From assembly GCF_021117405.1 (NCBI RefSeq), contig NZ_CP088251.1, positions 310,001 to 374,000 of the forward strand: DNA of 64,000 bases, read 5' to 3'. Positions 1-9,456 of the stretch are shown here, in pieces. The position numbers and the translations under genes are program-made. The DNA comes from Frateuria edaphi (GTDB lineage Bacteria > Pseudomonadota > Gammaproteobacteria > Xanthomonadales > Rhodanobacteraceae). Within the stretch, counting starts at the first letter, position 1; each line of letters starts with the position of its first letter. The notes under the pieces were generated by a model, which saw only the letters and a program-made list of their open reading frames with translations, did not search any database and was not told the origin of the DNA.

Positions 1-83
1 TGAGTCCGGAGGGCAACGTGGTGCTCACTGCAGCGGTGCCGAGGGACCCGGAGGAGTTGGCGCGAGTGCTGGGCGGGCGCTGA
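1..83 (+). CDS. 3' end of an unidentified protein (partial)
   Basis: A reading frame open from the left edge ends at TGA 81-83 and gives about 26 residues ending ARVLGGR. Its codons are GC-rich at the third position like the rest of the window, which favours a real gene tail. Too little is present to name a family. The 205 bases to cydA hold only the leader of that operon, so this gene is probably a separate transcription unit in the same direction. Confidence 0.45.
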   Translation, partial: SPEGNVVLTAAVPRDPEELARVLGGR

Positions 84-253
84 ATCGGGCGTGTGTCAGT
101 CGCCCCGGGAAGCGCGCTGGGCGGCAATAGGACGCGGGTGACGGTTCGGGGGCTGGATGTTCCACGCGGCCCGCGCGCGCGAAAATCCGGCGCTGCGACG
201 CCACGCCGCGCGGCAGCCTGTCGCGATGCCGCAGCCATCACGCGATACACGTC

Positions 254-259
254 TATAGT
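254..259 (+). promoter_or_regulatory. candidate -10 box for cydAB
   Basis: TATAGT lies 29 bases before the cydA start codon and is one base off the sigma-70 consensus. No good -35 hexamer is visible at 16-18 bases upstream, so an activator-dependent promoter is possible. I looked for an FNR/Anr-type TTGAT-N4-ATCAA site in the 205-base leader and did not see one. A GGGAG ribosome binding site sits at 278-282. Confidence 0.3.
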
Positions 260-288
260 CGCCGATGCCCTTCCTTCGGGAGTGAAGC

Positions 289-1692
289 ATGCCGACCGCG
301 GAGTTCCTGTCCCGCCTGCAGTTCGCGTGGGTGATGTCCTTCCACATCCTGTTCCCCGCCTTCACCATCGGCACGGCGGCGTGGCTGGCGTTCATCGAGG
401 GCGTGTGGCTGTTCAAGCGCACCGACCTGTGGCGCGACCTGTATTTCTTCTGGCTGAAGATCTTCGCCGTCGCCTTCGGCATGGGCGTGGTCTCGGGCAT
501 CGTGATGAGCTTCCAGTTCGGCACCAACTGGGCCGGCTTCTCGATCGTCGCCGGTAATGTGGTCGGACCATTGCTCAACTACGAGGTGTTGACCGCGTTC
601 TTCCTGGAAGCGACCTTCCTGGGCGTGATGCTGTTCGGCTGGAAGAAGGTCAGCGATCGCATGCACTTCCTTGCCACCTGCATGGTCTCGCTGGGCACGC
701 TGTTGTCCTCGTTCTGGATCATGTCCGCCAACAGCTGGATGCAGACGCCGGCCGGCTACGAAATTCACGACGGTGTGTTCTATCCGGCCGACTGGTGGCG
801 GGTGATCTTCAACCCGTCGTTCCTGGTGCGGTTGCCGCACATGGTGCTGGCCGCGTTCATCTCGACGGCGATGGTGGTCGGCGGCGTTTCGGCGGTTTAC
901 CTGCTCAAGGGACGTTTTGTCGATCGCGCCGGGGCGATGCTCAAGCTGGCGCTGGCCTTCCTCGCCATCGTGATCCCGATCCAGATCGTCATCGGCGACA
1001 TGGCGGGCCTGAAGGTGCGCGAGTACCAGCCAGCCAAGCTGGCGGCCATCGAGGCGCGCTGGGACACCGCGAGCAGCGTGCCACTGGCGCTGTTCGCCTG
1101 GCCGGACGAACAGGCCGAAACCAATCACTACGCGGTGGAAGTGCCGCACCTGGGCAGCCTGATCCTCACCCATTCCTGGAATGGCGAGGTCAAGGGCCTG
1201 AAGGACTTCCCCCGCGACGAGCGGCCGCCGGTGAAGATCCCGTTCTTTTCCTTCCGCGTCATGGTAGGCCTGGGCCTGTTGATGCTGGCGCTGGCGTTGC
1301 TCGGCTTGTGGCGCTGGAAACGCGGCAGCCTGGTCCGTGACCGCTGGTACCTGAAGGCCTGGGTGGTGATGATTCCCTCCGGCTTCATCGCGCTGCTCAC
1401 CGGTTGGTGGGTGGCCGAGGTGGGCCGCCAGCCATGGGTGGTGCAGGGACTGATGCGTACCTCGCAGGCGGCATCGGACGTGCCGGCCTCCAGCGTGCTG
1501 GCTTCGCTGATCACCTTCGTGGTGGTCTACCTCGGCATCTTCGGTGCCGGTATCTGGTACCTGTTCAAACTGTTCCGCGACGGCCCCCTGCCGGCGCCGC
1601 AACGCGAACGGCCGGTCACGCCGGTGCACGGCAACCGCCGCCGCACGCCAGCGCGTCCGCTGTCGGCGCCCGACGACCCGATGGGAGACTGA
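289..1692 (+). CDS. cydA: cytochrome bd ubiquinol oxidase subunit I (cyanide-insensitive type)
   Basis: Subunit I of cytochrome bd, the inner-membrane terminal oxidase that oxidises ubiquinol and reduces oxygen to water. The 467-residue protein shows the family pattern of hydrophobic helices starting SRLQFAWVMSFHILFPAFT, which carries the N-terminal haem-ligand His, and GWWVAEVGRQPW near residue 365. The quinol-binding loop after REYQPAKLAA is short (about 60 residues, with SLILTHSWNG), as in CioA-type enzymes rather than the long-loop E. coli CydA; the total length also fits CioA. The start follows GGGAG at 278-282. cydB begins two bases after the stop, so the two form an operon. No cydX-like or cydDC gene is adjacent. 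Confidence 0.95.
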   Translation: MPTAEFLSRLQFAWVMSFHILFPAFTIGTAAWLAFIEGVWLFKRTDLWRDLYFFWLKIFAVAFGMGVVSGIVMSFQFGTNWAGFSIVAGNVVGPLLNYEVLTAFFLEATFLGVMLFGWKKVSDRMHFLATCMVSLGTLLSSFWIMSANSWMQTPAGYEIHDGVFYPADWWRVIFNPSFLVRLPHMVLAAFISTAMVVGGVSAVYLLKGRFVDRAGAMLKLALAFLAIVIPIQIVIGDMAGLKVREYQPAKLAAIEARWDTASSVPLALFAWPDEQAETNHYAVEVPHLGSLILTHSWNGEVKGLKDFPRDERPPVKIPFFSFRVMVGLGLLMLALALLGLWRWKRGSLVRDRWYLKAWVVMIPSGFIALLTGWWVAEVGRQPWVVQGLMRTSQAASDVPASSVLASLITFVVVYLGIFGAGIWYLFKLFRDGPLPAPQRERPVTPVHGNRRRTPARPLSAPDDPMGD

Positions 1693-1694
1693 CG

Positions 1695-2705
1695 ATGGAC
1701 TGGCCAACCGTGCTACCGGTGGTGTGGTTCTTCATCATCGGCTTCGCCGTGATCATGTACGTGCTGCTGGATGGCTTCGTGCTGGGCCTGGGCATCCTGC
1801 TGCCGTTTGCCGACGACGAGGACCAGCGCGACCACATGATGAACACCGCCGCGCCGATATGGGACGGCAACGAGACCTGGCTGGTGCTCGGCGGTGCGGG
1901 CCTGATGGCGACCTTCCCCAAGGCCTATGCGGTAGTGCTCTCGGCGCTGTACCTGCCGATCCTGGTGATGCTGATCGCGCTGATCTTCCGCGGCGTGGCG
2001 TTCGAGTTCCGCTTCAAGGCGCACCGCTCGCGCTGGCTGTGGGGTCTGGCCTTCAGCGTGGGCTCGGTGCTGACGGCATTGGCGCAGGGACTGATCCTTG
2101 GCGCGCTGGTGGAGGGCATGCCGCTGACTGGCGGCAAGTACGTGCAGGGCGCGTTCGGCTGGTTCAGCCCGTTCGCGGTGATGACCGCCGTGGCGGTGGT
2201 GTTCGGCTACGCGCTGCTGGGCGCAACGTGGCTGATCCTCAAGACCGACGGCCGATTGCAGCGCATCGCCTTCGACCTCACCCGGCCGCTGATGCTGGCG
2301 GTGATCGGCTTCATGCTGATGGTGAGCGCGTGGTTGCCGTTCCTCGATTCGCAGTTGATGGAGCGCTGGTTTACCGGCGCCCACATGCTTTGGCTTTCGC
2401 CGGTGCCGATCCTTACCGTGCTCAATGCGATCCTGTTGTGGCGCGCGGTGCTGAAGAACCGCGAGGTGCAGCCGTTCGTACTGGCGTTGTGCTTCTTCGC
2501 GCTGGGCTTCGTCGGCCTGGTGGTCGGCATGTGGCCGAACATCGTGCCGCCGAGCATGAGCATCTGGGAGGCCGCGTCGCCGCCCTCCTCGCAGGGTTTC
2601 GTGCTGGTCGGCGCGGCGTTCCTGATCCCGGCGGTGCTGGCCTACACGGTGTATTCGTACCGCGTGTTCCGCGGCAAGGTGCTGGCGGGCGAGGGGTATC
2701 ACTAG
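1695..2705 (+). CDS. cydB: cytochrome bd ubiquinol oxidase subunit II
   Basis: Subunit II of the bd oxidase, forming the integral-membrane heterodimer with CydA. The ATG at 1695 gives 336 residues starting MDWPTVLPVVWFFIIGF, and the usual CydB signatures follow: LDGFVLGLGILLPF and the motif WDGNETWLVLGGAGLMATFP. Eight to nine hydrophobic helices fit the family. A longer open frame extends upstream inside cydA but the cydB start only makes sense at 1695, two bases after the cydA stop. A hairpin at 2738-2771 follows the gene and probably ends transcription. Confidence 0.95.
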   Translation: MDWPTVLPVVWFFIIGFAVIMYVLLDGFVLGLGILLPFADDEDQRDHMMNTAAPIWDGNETWLVLGGAGLMATFPKAYAVVLSALYLPILVMLIALIFRGVAFEFRFKAHRSRWLWGLAFSVGSVLTALAQGLILGALVEGMPLTGGKYVQGAFGWFSPFAVMTAVAVVFGYALLGATWLILKTDGRLQRIAFDLTRPLMLAVIGFMLMVSAWLPFLDSQLMERWFTGAHMLWLSPVPILTVLNAILLWRAVLKNREVQPFVLALCFFALGFVGLVVGMWPNIVPPSMSIWEAASPPSSQGFVLVGAAFLIPAVLAYTVYSYRVFRGKVLAGEGYH

Positions 2706-2737
2706 CGCGCCCGCCGCAGCAGATGCCCGCGTGTGAG

Positions 2738-2771
2738 CGATGCTCCCGCCAGGACCGGGACGGGAGCATCG
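2738..2771. terminator. hairpin between convergent cydB and pepQ
   Basis: Perfect 11-bp inverted repeat CGATGCTCCCG / CGGGAGCATCG separated by 12 bases. It sits between the 3' ends of two convergent genes, which is where a bidirectional terminator is expected. There is no long T-tract on either side, so termination efficiency is uncertain; it could also be an mRNA 3'-end stabiliser. Confidence 0.55.
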
Positions 2772-2805
2772 CCCCCGAACGGCTTGTCGGCTCTCGGCGC
2801 GCGCG

Positions 2806-4125
<1,320 letters not shown>

Positions 4126-4226
4126 GCGGCGTCCTTCGTCGGGCGGCGGGCGCGAGGCGGTTCCGCCGGTGGGGAGCTGCCCATGATCGCGCGGTGGGCC
4201 GCCGAGGGCCACCCGTGGAAAAAACC

Positions 4227-4571
4227 TCAGCCGGGCATGTCGAGCCAGCGCTGGAGCTGCGCCGACTCCTGGTCGCCGATGGCGATGATGCGGTAGCCGG
4301 CCCAGAACTGCCCGGGCGTGGCCGCTTCCTCGTGCCACTGCTCCTGCACGCCGACTTCGATCGCCGTGGTCTCGCCCAGCCCGGGCAGCGGCAGGCGTAG
4401 CTGGTAGATCGCTTCGTTTCGCGGTGCTTCGCTGCCGATCAGCAGCATGCCGCTGGCCGACAGGTTGCCCAGCTGGCCCATGCGCCGACCGCTGATCGCA
4501 TCGATCACTTCGGCGGCGATGTTGACCGGCTTGCGATGGGCGCGGCGGCTTTCCTGCGGATTGGGCGTCAC
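4227..4571 (-). CDS. PilZ-domain protein (copy 1)
   Basis: Small 114-residue protein that is essentially one PilZ domain, a c-di-GMP-binding fold. The basic RRAHRKP segment near residue 9 matches the RxxxR half of the ligand site, and NLSASG near residue 37 matches the [DN]xSxxG half, so nucleotide binding is plausible. It starts inside the stop codon of the upstream DUF1631 gene (4-base ATGA overlap), implying translational coupling and joint function. The resemblance to the second PilZ gene at 6758-7105 (shared NLSASG, QEQWH and GYRIIAI blocks) shows the pair arose by duplication. The target of the signal is not visible from sequence. Confidence 0.85.
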   Translation of the reverse strand: MTPNPQESRRAHRKPVNIAAEVIDAISGRRMGQLGNLSASGMLLIGSEAPRNEAIYQLRLPLPGLGETTAIEVGVQEQWHEEAATPGQFWAGYRIIAIGDQESAQLQRWLDMPG

Positions 4572-6688
4572 GAACGGGCTCCGGGTATCGGGGTCGCCTG
4601 ACGCAGGCTGTCGGTCAGCGCGCGCAAGGCACGGTCCAGGTCGCTCTCGTTAACGGCCGGTACCTCGCGAACTTTACCCGCGGCGATCGCCTGGGCGAGA
4701 TCGGCCAGACTCATCTCATCGGCGCGCTGCCCCTGGCGCGTCACGAACAGGCCGCGCGCGGCGCGCGGCGAATACCAGGCCAGCTTGCGGCGGACCCGGC
4801 CGCCATCGGCCTGGACGAACTCGAACCACTCGCCGGGATGCCGGCTGAAGCGCTGGTGCAGGCGCAGCGCCTCGGCCGAGGGTACTGCCGGCGTGGCCGG
4901 GGTCGCCTCGGGCGAGTCGCCGGGCCCACGGCGCTGTTTGAGGCGCATCGCCAATCCGGTCAGGCCCGGTCCGTCGCCTTCCTGCATGACGGCACCGGCG
5001 CCGATCAGCCGTTGGGCAATCTCGGTGGCTTCCTCGCCATGCATGCCGATCTGCTGCAGTCCGGCGATCACTTCGGCCTGCAGGGTTTCCAGGTTGCCGG
5101 GCGGCAGCCGGCCCAGCAGCTGGTCGGTGATCACCAGTCGGCGCGCGAAAGTTTCGCTCTGCTCGCCGTGGCGCAGCAGGGTCAATGCCAGCACGTCCGA
5201 CCAGGCGTGTTCGAGCAGTGCGCGCAGCGCGGCGCGCGGCGGCGCCTTGGCGAGCAGGCCGGTGAGCAATTCGGTGGCGCGCTGGCGAGCCTGTTCCAGC
5301 CGCTCGCGGCCTTGCATCGCCTCGACGTGACGTCGCTCGGTGACCTGCGCCTTGCGCTGAAGCTGGGCAACCTGGCGTTCCAGTTCGGCCGCCAGCTCGG
5401 CATGCAGGGCGGGCGTCGGAGGCTCGCGGTCCAAGCGCTCGAGCAATTGTTCCACTGGAGCGAGCAGGCCGCCGTCGCCACCTTCCAGCCAGTCGCGGGC
5501 AGCTTCGATGAGTTGGTCCAGCAACTGGCGGGCCGGCTGTTCGCGACGCTCGAAAAAGCTCTCGTCGGCCAGGGCGGCGCGCAGCATGGGCAACTGGGCG
5601 CGGTCGAGCAGGCCGTGCGCAAGCGCCGGGGGCGGCAGTGGGCGACGCAGCGCATCGAACAGCCGCGAGATCAACTCCAGTGTGTCGTCGGCGTCCGGGC
5701 CGGGGAGGATCGGCACCGCGTCGAGCGGCTGACCGGCATTGAGCTGGTCGACCAGCGCCTCGCGCAGGCGTTGGGCGCGCCGGAGCATGTCCGGGTCCGC
5801 GCGCCGCCGCGACAAGGCGGCGAGCGCGGCATCCAGCTCGCCAGCACTGGCGAAGCGAGCATGATCGGATACCGGGCGCGGGCCGCGTTGGCGGGTGAGC
5901 AGTTCACGCACGCCGGAGGGGCGTGCCGGCGCGTCGGGCGCCTCGGCGGGAGCCGCCGGCAGCGGGCGTGGCCGGCCGCGTGGTCGCGGCGAACGCGGCA
6001 GCGGGAACGGTCGCAGCCGCGGCAGGATGCCGGCGGCGGCCAGATGGTTGTTGACCACTTCGTGCAGCGGGGTCAGGCCCTGGATCAGCTTGCCCTCCAC
6101 GGCCTGCAGCAACAGCAGGTGGTGCTCGGCTGGCAGTCCGAGCGCCGCACTGGAATCGCGGAATGCCTTGGCGATCGCCTGCGGCCCCAGCGGCATGGCA
6201 TCGCTTTCCAGCGGCGGAGTGCCGATCAATACCGCCAGGCGGTAGCTGAGCTCCACCAGCAGCGGTCCGCCGCGTGCCGCACTGCGGGCGACCAGTTGAT
6301 CCAGTGCCGCGGTCATCTCGTGTTCGATCGGGTCGAGCAGGCTCAGGGTCAGGCGCGCGGCTGGCGCGCTTGTTGCGGCGGGCTGCGCACCCAGCTCCAG
6401 CAAGGCCCGGTCGATGCATTCGATGAACCGTTGCTCGAAGGCCTGGCGCTCCTGCACCAGGCGCTGGCGGGTCGCCTGGTAGCGCTGCTGTTCGATGTGG
6501 CTGCGGGTGTTGGCCGCGTGCTCGTGCAGGGCGCGGTCGAAGTCCGCCAGACACAGCTTCAGCGGTTCGGAGAGCCACTCGCGACAGAGCTGGCGCACGT
6601 CGTCGACCAGACGGCGCGTCTTCGCCGGCCAGTGCGCCGGTGGGGCGACTGTGCTCGAACGCGACGGGTCCGGTTGTTCGACATCCAT
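4568..6688 (-). CDS. DUF1631 family protein (copy 1)
   Basis: A 706-residue protein of the DUF1631 family, function unknown; members are often misannotated as thymidine phosphorylase. It is largely alpha-helical with Arg/Gln-rich stretches such as VAQLQRKAQVTERRHVEAMQG near residue 440, and ends in a compact segment (EWFEFV, RRKLAWYSP, LFVTRQGQRADEMSLADLA) rich in beta-type residues. There is no signal peptide or membrane span, so it should be cytoplasmic. It is translationally coupled to a PilZ gene. The start MDVEQ is identical to that of the second copy at 7102-9375, supporting the chosen start. A role as effector or scaffold in c-di-GMP signalling is inference from the neighbour. Confidence 0.85.
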   Translation of the reverse strand: MDVEQPDPSRSSTVAPPAHWPAKTRRLVDDVRQLCREWLSEPLKLCLADFDRALHEHAANTRSHIEQQRYQATRQRLVQERQAFEQRFIECIDRALLELGAQPAATSAPAARLTLSLLDPIEHEMTAALDQLVARSAARGGPLLVELSYRLAVLIGTPPLESDAMPLGPQAIAKAFRDSSAALGLPAEHHLLLLQAVEGKLIQGLTPLHEVVNNHLAAAGILPRLRPFPLPRSPRPRGRPRPLPAAPAEAPDAPARPSGVRELLTRQRGPRPVSDHARFASAGELDAALAALSRRRADPDMLRRAQRLREALVDQLNAGQPLDAVPILPGPDADDTLELISRLFDALRRPLPPPALAHGLLDRAQLPMLRAALADESFFERREQPARQLLDQLIEAARDWLEGGDGGLLAPVEQLLERLDREPPTPALHAELAAELERQVAQLQRKAQVTERRHVEAMQGRERLEQARQRATELLTGLLAKAPPRAALRALLEHAWSDVLALTLLRHGEQSETFARRLVITDQLLGRLPPGNLETLQAEVIAGLQQIGMHGEEATEIAQRLIGAGAVMQEGDGPGLTGLAMRLKQRRGPGDSPEATPATPAVPSAEALRLHQRFSRHPGEWFEFVQADGGRVRRKLAWYSPRAARGLFVTRQGQRADEMSLADLAQAIAAGKVREVPAVNESDLDRALRALTDSLRQATPIPGARS

Positions 6689-6757
6689 GGGAAGCCTTGC
6701 TCTACCACGATGCCTGCGAGTCTATGCCGATGGCGCAGGCGCGTCACGGTGACCGGT

Positions 6758-7105
6758 TCAGGCGCGTTGCAGCCAATGCACCAGCGTCAGCGCGTCTTCC
6801 GGGGCGATGGCGATGATGCGGTAGCCGACCCACACCTGGCCGGCGTTGGCTGCCTGGTGCCATTGCTCCTGGAGACCGAGTTCGATCGCCGCGGGACCTT
6901 GCCGTGCATCGGCCAACGGCAGGCGTACCTGGAACACCGCCTCGCTGCGCGGGCGTTCGGGAGCGATCAGCAGGACGCCGCTGGCCGACAGGTTGCACAG
7001 GTGACCCAGCGGCCGCGCGCTGATGGTGTCGGTCACCAGCGGCGAGGCGGCCGCGCGCTTGCGCGGCGCGCGACGCTGCTCGAACGGAATGACCTGGGCG
7101 GTCAT
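6758..7105 (-). CDS. PilZ-domain protein (copy 2)
   Basis: A 115-residue single-domain PilZ protein. QRRAPRKR at residues 10-17 and NLSASGVLLI near residue 38 provide the two c-di-GMP-contact motifs. It overlaps the preceding DUF1631 gene by 4 bases, the same arrangement as copy 1. About 70 bases separate it from copy 1 of the DUF1631 gene, so all four genes may be one leftward operon. Relative to copy 1 the N-terminal region before the RxxxR motif differs most, and the C-terminal third (QEQWH, GYRIIAI) is best conserved. Confidence 0.85.
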   Translation of the reverse strand: MTAQVIPFEQRRAPRKRAAASPLVTDTISARPLGHLCNLSASGVLLIAPERPRSEAVFQVRLPLADARQGPAAIELGLQEQWHQAANAGQVWVGYRIIAIAPEDALTLVHWLQRA

Positions 7106-9375
7106 GCGCGTGCGGTCGGGCGCTGCAGGCTGCCAGTGAGGGCGCGCCAGGCGCGGTCGAACAGCCCGTCGCGCGGCGTTACCTGTTCACGCACCCGGCC
7201 GCTGGCGATGGCCGCGGCCAGCTCGCGCAGGTTCATCTCGGTCGCGCGCTGGCCACGCCGGTTGACGAACAGGGTGTTGCCCGACAGGGGCGAAAACCAG
7301 GCCAGTTTGCGCCGCTCGATGGCGCCGGTCTGCGGGTCGATGAATTCGAACCAGCTGCCGAAGGGCAGTTGCCGCAGGCGGTTGTGGATGCGCGCTTCCT
7401 GCGGGCCGAGCGGGGCTTCGGGCGTTTGCGGGGCCGTCGGACGCGGTTCCTGCCCACGCTGTTCGCCCAGCCGCTGGCGTTGCTTCAGGCGCAGGGCCAG
7501 GTCGGTCGCGCTGGGCGGCTCGGCGGCCAACACATAGGCGGCCAGCGCGGGCATGTCCGCGACGCTCGGAGCCTCAGCAGGGGTGCCGGCCGGTTCGAAC
7601 GACTTGCCGGGAGCGGCCTCGCCACCGATCAGCCGCTGAGCTACCTGTTCCGCTTCCTCGGCCTGCATGCCGATCTGTTGCAGGTGGTCTTCCACTGCCA
7701 GGCGCAGCCCAAGCGAGTCCTCCACCGGCAGCCGGCCCAGCAGCTGGTCGGTCAGACGCAGCCGTTCGTTGAAGGCGTCGCTGCCTTCCCCGTGGCGCAG
7801 CAGCGCCAGTGCCAACACATCGGACCAGGCACGGTCGAGCAGGGCTCGCAACAGGCCGCGCGGCGTGGTTTCGGCAAAGCGTGCTGCCAGCACTTCGGCT
7901 GCGCGCTCGCGTGCCTGGTGCAGGCGCTCGCGACCCTGCATGGCCTCGACCTGGCGTCGTTCGGTGACCTGCGCCTTGCGGCTGAGCTGGGCGAGATGGT
8001 GGCGGATGTCCGCCAGCAGGCTGGTGTACAACCCGGCGCTGGGCGCTTCGCGCTGTGCGCGGGCCACCAGCCGGCTGAGCTGTGTGGCGAGGTCGGGATC
8101 GATGTCCTTGCCGTCGCCCCAGTCGTTGGTCGCTTCGGCCAGGGTGCCAAGCAGGTGGCGGGCAGGATGCTCGGCCTGCTCGAAGAAGCCGCGATCGCTC
8201 ATCGCCACGCGCAGGATCGGCACCTGCAGGTCACCCAGCAGGGCGGTCGCGCCTGGGCCGGGATGAAGCTGCTGGCCAAGCTGCTCGAACAGCCGCGCGA
8301 CCAGCTCCACCGTGTCGTCCTGCTCGGGGCTCAGGCCGGTTCGGGCGGCGCCGGCGGGCTTGCCCGCATTGAGGTGGGCCAGCAATTCCTCGCGCAGGCG
8401 CTGTGCGCTGCGCAATTCGCGACTGGCGCGGTCGGTCACCTGGGCCAGGTGCTGCTGCAGGGCGCCGAGCGCCGCCTCCAGCTCCGCCGAACTGGCGGCG
8501 TGGCCGGTGGCCACCTTTGCCTCGCTGGCGCGCTGGCGCGACAGCAGGTCGCGCAGGTTCTCCAGCACGGCGATCGGTTCGTGGCCGGCGGCCGGCGCGG
8601 ACCTGGCGGGCTCGAGCGTGGATGCCGGTGCCTTCATCGATGGCGGCGCCGGTGGCGCGTTGGCCGGTCGCGCACCGGCGAAGGCGCGCAGGTGAGGCAG
8701 GATGCCGTCCGTCACCAGGTGCGCGTTGGCGGCTTCATAGAGCGCCGGAAGGACCGGCGCCAGCTTGCGCTCCAGCGCCTGCACCAGCAGGACCTGGTGG
8801 TCCGCCGGCAGGTCCAGCGCCGGGATGGCATGGCGCACCGCGGCCGACAGATTCGGCGGCGAGGTGGGCAGCGCCTGGCCTTCCAGCGGCGGCGCGCCGA
8901 CCAATACGGCCATGCGATAGGAGAGTTCGGCCAGCACCGGGCCGGTGTGGGCTTCGCCGCGGGAAATCAGTTGTTCCAGCGCGGCGTTGAGTTCGTGTTC
9001 CTCGCGCCCGAGCAGGCTCAGCGAGGCCACGGGGTTGGGGGTACCGCCGGTTTCGTCTGCTTCGCCGAGACGGGCGAAGCTGCCGGCGACGTGCTCGGCA
9101 ATCCGACGCAGGAACGCCGAACGATTGCAGCGGACCATCGCCCGGCTGTCGAAGCAGCGCTGTTGTTCGAGATGGCCGCGTGAGCGCTCGGCCTGCTGGT
9201 AGAGGCTCTCGTCGAGTGCGTCGAGCGCATCGACCAGCGCGGGCTCCAGGCGCCTGCTGCAGAGCCCATGCAGAGCCGCCACCAGGCGCTGGATGCGCAT
9301 GGGCATCTGCTGCAGGGTGGCCGGGCCGTCCAATCCGTGCATGGCCGCTGGGTGCTGCCTTTGCTCGACATCCAT
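7102..9375 (-). CDS. DUF1631 family protein (copy 2)
   Basis: A 757-residue DUF1631 protein, paralogous to 4568-6688. Shared blocks include MDVEQ at the start, QLSRKAQVTERRQVEAMQGRE in the middle, the WSDVLALALLRHGE segment and the C-terminal WFEFIDPQ, RRKLAWFSP, LFVNRRGQRATEMNLRELA module. I chose the start at 9375 because MDVEQ matches copy 1; an in-frame start at 9435 would add 20 residues with no counterpart. It is somewhat longer than copy 1 in the middle and before the C-terminal module. It is coupled to the PilZ gene 6758-7105. The molecular role is unknown. Confidence 0.85.
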   Translation of the reverse strand: MDVEQRQHPAAMHGLDGPATLQQMPMRIQRLVAALHGLCSRRLEPALVDALDALDESLYQQAERSRGHLEQQRCFDSRAMVRCNRSAFLRRIAEHVAGSFARLGEADETGGTPNPVASLSLLGREEHELNAALEQLISRGEAHTGPVLAELSYRMAVLVGAPPLEGQALPTSPPNLSAAVRHAIPALDLPADHQVLLVQALERKLAPVLPALYEAANAHLVTDGILPHLRAFAGARPANAPPAPPSMKAPASTLEPARSAPAAGHEPIAVLENLRDLLSRQRASEAKVATGHAASSAELEAALGALQQHLAQVTDRASRELRSAQRLREELLAHLNAGKPAGAARTGLSPEQDDTVELVARLFEQLGQQLHPGPGATALLGDLQVPILRVAMSDRGFFEQAEHPARHLLGTLAEATNDWGDGKDIDPDLATQLSRLVARAQREAPSAGLYTSLLADIRHHLAQLSRKAQVTERRQVEAMQGRERLHQARERAAEVLAARFAETTPRGLLRALLDRAWSDVLALALLRHGEGSDAFNERLRLTDQLLGRLPVEDSLGLRLAVEDHLQQIGMQAEEAEQVAQRLIGGEAAPGKSFEPAGTPAEAPSVADMPALAAYVLAAEPPSATDLALRLKQRQRLGEQRGQEPRPTAPQTPEAPLGPQEARIHNRLRQLPFGSWFEFIDPQTGAIERRKLAWFSPLSGNTLFVNRRGQRATEMNLRELAAAIASGRVREQVTPRDGLFDRAWRALTGSLQRPTARA

Positions 9376-9456
9376 GACGCAGTTCTCGGATTTTTGACGT
9401 TCGTCAGTGTATGCGCCCGCGGTCCGGTCCGCCATAGGCCGGGTTTCACCCGCGAA

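Noticed and set aside
93..557. Open frames upstream of and across the cydA start
   Set aside because: They lie largely inside cydA or its leader in other frames, encode Arg/Pro-rich sequences without family features, and are explained by the high GC content.
4838..7537. Very long plus-strand open frame (899 codons) opposite the DUF1631-PilZ genes
   Set aside because: It is antisense to four well-supported genes, has no recognisable domain, and long antisense frames are expected at this GC content with strong third-position bias.
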